Shown here: positions 6,757 to 9,033 of the stretch, one piece after another
How the letters are laid out: each line of letters opens with the position of its first letter
How positions within the stretch are numbered: position 1 is the stretch's first letter
Source: Tychonema litorale BBK16
GTDB lineage: Bacteria; Cyanobacteriota; Cyanobacteriia; Cyanobacteriales; Microcoleaceae
Length of the DNA stretch: 9,033 nucleotides
Assembly (NCBI RefSeq): GCF_021648855.1
Contig: NZ_JAKJHX010000163.1
Coordinates: forward strand, 1-9,033
Direction: 5' to 3'
Translations under genes and position numbers: made by a program
Notes under the pieces: generated by a model
Told to the model about the DNA's origin: nothing
Databases searched by the model: none
Seen by the model: the letters and a program-made list of their open reading frames with translations, nothing else

Positions 6757-6790
6757 AAGAAATAAGAGCGATATTTCATCACTAAATAAA

Positions 6791-6825
6791 TAACTAATAA
6801 CTAATGACTAATAACTAATGACTAA
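6791..6825 (+). repeat. STRR heptamer array TAACTAA/TGACTAA that supplies the ycf46 start codon
   Basis: There are five exact 7-bp units: TAACTAA, TAACTAA, TGACTAA, TAACTAA, TGACTAA. The junction of units 4 and 5 forms the ycf46 ATG (6818-6820), and unit 5 encodes the first residues (MTN). The junction of units 2 and 3 forms another ATG (6804-6806), which opens a four-codon frame (ATG ACT AAT AAC TAA) ending at 6818. Confidence 0.9.
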
Positions 6826-8326
6826 TTTTAGTGATGAGTTTGAACTACTGCTACGATCGCGATATCCCCTAATCTACATTCCCACACGGGAGGAAGAACG
6901 GGTAGAAGTGGCGATCGCCCAAAGTGCCAAAAAACAAGGTGCTCGCGCCGTCTACACCTGGGATTTTGTCGATGGCTACCAAGGTAATCCCAACGATACA
7001 GGCTTTGGTAAACGCAATCCCCTACAAGCCTTAGAATTCCTCGAAAAACTGCCAACATCCGCACCGGCAATTTTTATTTTGCGAGACTTTCAAAGGTTTT
7101 TAGAAGATGTGGCAATTTCCCGGAAACTGCGGAATTTGGCGAGACTCCTCAAATCTCAACCTAAAAATATTGTCATCGTATCTCCAATCATTTCCATCCC
7201 CGAAGACCTCAGCGAAGTGATGACTGTTTTGGAGTTTCCCCTGCCTGCGGCGGCGGAAATCAAAGTTGAGGTGGAAAAGCTGTTAGGGGCGATCGGACAA
7301 GCCATAGAAGGGCGTTTGCTGGATGAAATGGTGCGCTCCTGTCAAGGGTTATCGATCGAACGAATTCGGCGAGTTCTTGCAAAGGCGATCGCCACCAGAG
7401 GCGAACTCCATGCCGATGACGCAGAACTGATTTTAGAAGAAAAACGCCAAACTATCCGCCAAACTCAAATTCTCGACTTTTACCCAGCCCGCGAAAACAT
7501 CTCCGATATCGGCGGTTTGGACAATCTCAAAGAATGGCTATTGCGTCGCGGTGGTGCTTTTTCCGATCGCGCCCGTCAATACGGTTTACCCCATCCCAGA
7601 GGTTTGTTATTAGTCGGAATTCAAGGCACCGGAAAATCTTTAACTGCAAAGGCGATCGCCCATCACTGGCATTTACCCCTACTTCGGTTGGATGTCGGCC
7701 GTTTATTTGCTGGATTAGTCGGCGAATCAGAATCTCGTACCAGACAAATGATTCAACTAGCAGAAGCTTTAGCGCCTTGTGTGCTTTGGATTGACGAGAT
7801 TGACAAGGGTTTTGGAGGATTGGACGGTAAAGGCGATTCTGGAACCACCAGCCGGGTGTTCGGGACTTTTATCACTTGGCTAGCCGAAAAAACTTCCCCG
7901 GTATTTGTAGTCGCCACAGCCAACAACATCCAGTCTTTGCCACCAGAAATGCTGAGAAAAGGCAGGTTTGACGAAATATTTTTTGTGGGTTTGCCCAGTC
8001 AGGAGGAACGGCGGGCGATTTTTGAGGTACATTTGTTGCGACTGCGATCGCACAGCATCAAAAATTACGATATAGAGCGTTTGGCTTACGAAACTCCCGA
8101 TTTTTCAGGCGCAGAAATCGAGCAAACTTTGATCGAGGCGATGCACATTGGGTTTAGTCAAAATCGAGATTTCACTACAGATGATATTTTAGAATCAGCT
8201 AGTCAAATGGTTCCCTTAGCTAGAACTGCTCAAGAACAAATTCAGTTTCTCCAAGATTGGGCTGCTGCGGGGAAAGCTCGTCTTGCTTCTCGATACGGCA
8301 GTTTAAGTCGCCGAATTCCAGGATAG
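6818..8326 (+). CDS. ycf46: Ycf46-type AAA+ ATPase
   Basis: This 502-residue protein has a C-terminal AAA+ module: Walker A GIQGTGKS (267-274), pore-loop region near LFAGLVGESE (297-306), Walker B CVLWIDEID (321-329), sensor-1 N369/N370 (VVATANN), arginine-finger stretch LRKGRFDEIFF (379-389) and sensor-2 region FSGAEIEQ (429-436). The line GGLDNLKEWLLRR (232-244) before Walker A is a Ycf46 hallmark. Residues about 1-200 form a second domain with RYPLIYIPTREEERVE and AIFILRDFQRFLED, which look like the strands of an ATPase fold without a P-loop. Ycf46 is encoded in red-algal plastids and in cyanobacteria; the Synechocystis homologue has been reported to affect inorganic carbon use, and its substrate is unknown. 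The start codon lies in a heptamer array with no Shine-Dalgarno; the MTNFSDEFELLLRSRYPL start fits the family. Confidence 0.92.
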   Translation: MTNFSDEFELLLRSRYPLIYIPTREEERVEVAIAQSAKKQGARAVYTWDFVDGYQGNPNDTGFGKRNPLQALEFLEKLPTSAPAIFILRDFQRFLEDVAISRKLRNLARLLKSQPKNIVIVSPIISIPEDLSEVMTVLEFPLPAAAEIKVEVEKLLGAIGQAIEGRLLDEMVRSCQGLSIERIRRVLAKAIATRGELHADDAELILEEKRQTIRQTQILDFYPARENISDIGGLDNLKEWLLRRGGAFSDRARQYGLPHPRGLLLVGIQGTGKSLTAKAIAHHWHLPLLRLDVGRLFAGLVGESESRTRQMIQLAEALAPCVLWIDEIDKGFGGLDGKGDSGTTSRVFGTFITWLAEKTSPVFVVATANNIQSLPPEMLRKGRFDEIFFVGLPSQEERRAIFEVHLLRLRSHSIKNYDIERLAYETPDFSGAEIEQTLIEAMHIGFSQNRDFTTDDILESASQMVPLARTAQEQIQFLQDWAAAGKARLASRYGSLSRRIPG

Positions 8327-8365
8327 ACTTTTGAAGCCAGTTGGCAGTTGGTAGTAGTTAGTTGG

Positions 8366-8443
8366 CAGTCAGCAGTCAGCAGTCAACAGTCAGCAGTCAA
8401 CAAACAGTCAACAGTCAGCAGTCAACAAACAGTCAACAGTCAA
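8366..8443 (+). repeat. STRR heptamer array CAGTCAG/CAGTCAA before the SH3b gene
   Basis: Ten CAGTCAG or CAGTCAA units are interrupted twice by CAAA (8401-8404 and 8426-8429). A 25-bp higher-order unit (CAGTCAA CAAA CAGTCAA CAGTCAR) occurs at 8394-8418 and 8419-8443 with one difference. The array ends two bases before the ATG at 8446. Related but degenerate bases (GCAGTTGGTAGTAGTTAGTTGG) run up to it from about 8344. Confidence 0.92.
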
Positions 8444-8445
8444 CT

Positions 8446-8907
8446 ATGAGCAGTATATATAGTTTTTTTAAATTTTTAGTAGGTTTTCTATTAGCGATCG
8501 TGCTAATGACAGGTGCTAGCGTCGCTGCGGCACTTTACTTTGCAGCCAAGTTAACTACAATACCTGAAAGACCTACTTTTCCTAACGACAAAACAGCAGT
8601 TCGGATTGCTGGTGCCAAGCCTACCCCAACAGCAAAAGCTAGTCCTGTTTCTGACTCTTCTAGCGATACCCCGTCACCAAAGCCACTGGCACCGGGAACC
8701 TACCGAGCTCTGATTACTCAGCCGATCGGCTTGATTCTCCGAGATAGTGCTAACCGAGATGCGAACCGCATTGGCGGTGTTGGTTATCAGGAAAAAGTAG
8801 TGGTTTTGGAAGATTCGCCTGACAAAGAGTGGCAGAGAATTCAGGTTGAGGATGGCAGTCGTGATGGTTGGGTAAAGGGTGGTAATACTGAAAAAGTTGA
8901 AGAATAA
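8446..8907 (+). CDS. Membrane-anchored SH3b-domain protein
   Basis: The 153-residue protein has a single N-terminal membrane anchor at about 8-34 (FKFLVGFLLAIVLMTGASVAAALYF). A Pro/Ser/Thr-rich flexible linker follows (about 40-83), then a bacterial SH3 domain (about 84-148). The domain shows GTYRALITQPIGLILRDSAN, GVGYQEKVVVLEDS, WQRIQVEDGSRDGWVKGGN; the LRD-x---NRIGGV and final GWV are standard SH3b features. The likely location is the periplasmic face of the inner membrane, possibly touching peptidoglycan, with no enzyme domain. An in-frame TTG at 8362 would add 28 Ser/Gln/Thr-rich residues translated purely from the repeat array; I judge that false because the membrane anchor directly follows ATG 8446. 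No Shine-Dalgarno is visible. The gene lies 119 bp after ycf46 on the same strand, and a functional link is unproven. Confidence 0.82.
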   Translation: MSSIYSFFKFLVGFLLAIVLMTGASVAAALYFAAKLTTIPERPTFPNDKTAVRIAGAKPTPTAKASPVSDSSSDTPSPKPLAPGTYRALITQPIGLILRDSANRDANRIGGVGYQEKVVVLEDSPDKEWQRIQVEDGSRDGWVKGGNTEKVEE

Positions 8908-8915
8908 ATTAATTT

Positions 8916-8964
8916 GGGCATTGGGAATAGGGCATTGGGCATTGGGCATTGGGCATTGGGCATT
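8916..8964 (+). repeat. STRR heptamer array GGGCATT
   Basis: Seven contiguous 7-bp units begin 8 bp after the SH3b gene stop. Units 1 and 3-7 are GGGCATT; unit 2 is GGGAATA. No gene is visible in the remaining bases to the right edge. Confidence 0.92.
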
Positions 8965-8978
8965 AGAACCAACCAATC

Positions 8979-9008
8979 ATATCAATTCCGGTTGCACCGG
9001 AATGATAT
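8979..9008. repeat. Inverted repeat with three-base loop, downstream of the SH3b gene
   Basis: ATATCA-A-TTCCGGT (8979-8992) and ACCGGAA-TGATAT (8996-9008) form a 13-bp stem with one bulged A (8985) and a TGC loop. It could act as a terminator for the SH3b transcript, but no U-tract follows; it may equally be a dispersed palindrome. Confidence 0.6.
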
Positions 9009-9011
9009 AGA

Positions 9012-9032
9012 GGAGACGGCAGTGCCGTGTCC
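9012..9032. repeat. Second hairpin at the right edge
   Basis: GGA-G-ACGGCA (9012-9021) pairs with TGCCGT-G-TCC (9023-9032) across a single G, giving 6 + 3 bp with a G-G mismatch. A one-base loop is too tight, so the real loop would be wider. The element may continue beyond the window. Confidence 0.45.
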
Positions 9033-9033
9033 C

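Noticed and set aside
8362..8445. In-frame N-terminal extension of the SH3b protein from TTG 8362
   Set aside because: The 28 residues are pure translation of the heptamer array and precede a normal membrane anchor beginning at ATG 8446.
1..9033. tRNA, rRNA, transposase or defence island genes
   Set aside because: Read by eye on both strands, no cloverleaf, rRNA segment, transposase motif or known defence domain was seen beyond the single toxin-antitoxin pair.

Overview
The window looks like chromosomal DNA of a filamentous cyanobacterium, probably of the Oscillatoria/Microcoleus type. Three things point there: six complete HIP1 octamers (GCGATCGC), heptanucleotide STRR-type tandem repeats between genes, and the conserved gene order rpmH - rnpA - PH-domain gene - yidC - jag/khpB - YceD-family gene - ycf46. 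The genus is an inference from repeat style and protein flavour and was not tested by any search.

Left third (1-2146): the 3' part of a large secreted RTX protein gene, open at the left edge. It encodes Big_12-like Ig repeats, a second Ig-like domain, a 143-codon Pro-Thr/Pro-Ala tract, 22 in-register RTX nonapeptides and a short C-terminal cap. A hairpin-forming inverted repeat (2166-2210) lies between it and a convergent minus-strand toxin-antitoxin pair (2257-3086): a PIN-domain VapC-like RNase and a HicB-like antitoxin, sharing a 4-nt GTGA overlap.

Middle (about 3230-6675): a plus-strand housekeeping run. A clear sigma70-type promoter (TTGCCA - 17 bp - TACAAT) drives rpmH (L34), followed by rnpA (RNase P protein), a membrane-anchored bacterial PH-domain gene overlapping rnpA by 29 nt, yidC (membrane insertase), jag/khpB (KH-R3H RNA-binding protein) and a YceD/DUF177 gene. 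Most products act on RNA, ribosomes or nascent membrane proteins, so the cluster links ribosome production to membrane insertion.

Right third (6676-9033): ycf46 (AAA+ ATPase) and a membrane-anchored SH3b protein. The spacers consist largely of repeats: palindromic mosaics at 6687-6756, a TAACTAA/TGACTAA array that itself supplies the ycf46 start codon, a CAGTCAG/CAGTCAA array ending two bases before the SH3b start codon, a GGGCATT array, and hairpins at the right edge. The 3' end of jag is followed by a perfect 33-nt homopurine mirror repeat.

I found no tRNA, rRNA, CRISPR array, transposase or convincing new defence system. The points most worth a second look are the repeat-made leaders of ycf46 and the SH3b gene (including a four-codon upstream ORF joined TAATG to ycf46), the mirror repeat, the Big_2-like insert in YidC, and the possible degenerate ATPase fold in the N-terminal half of Ycf46.
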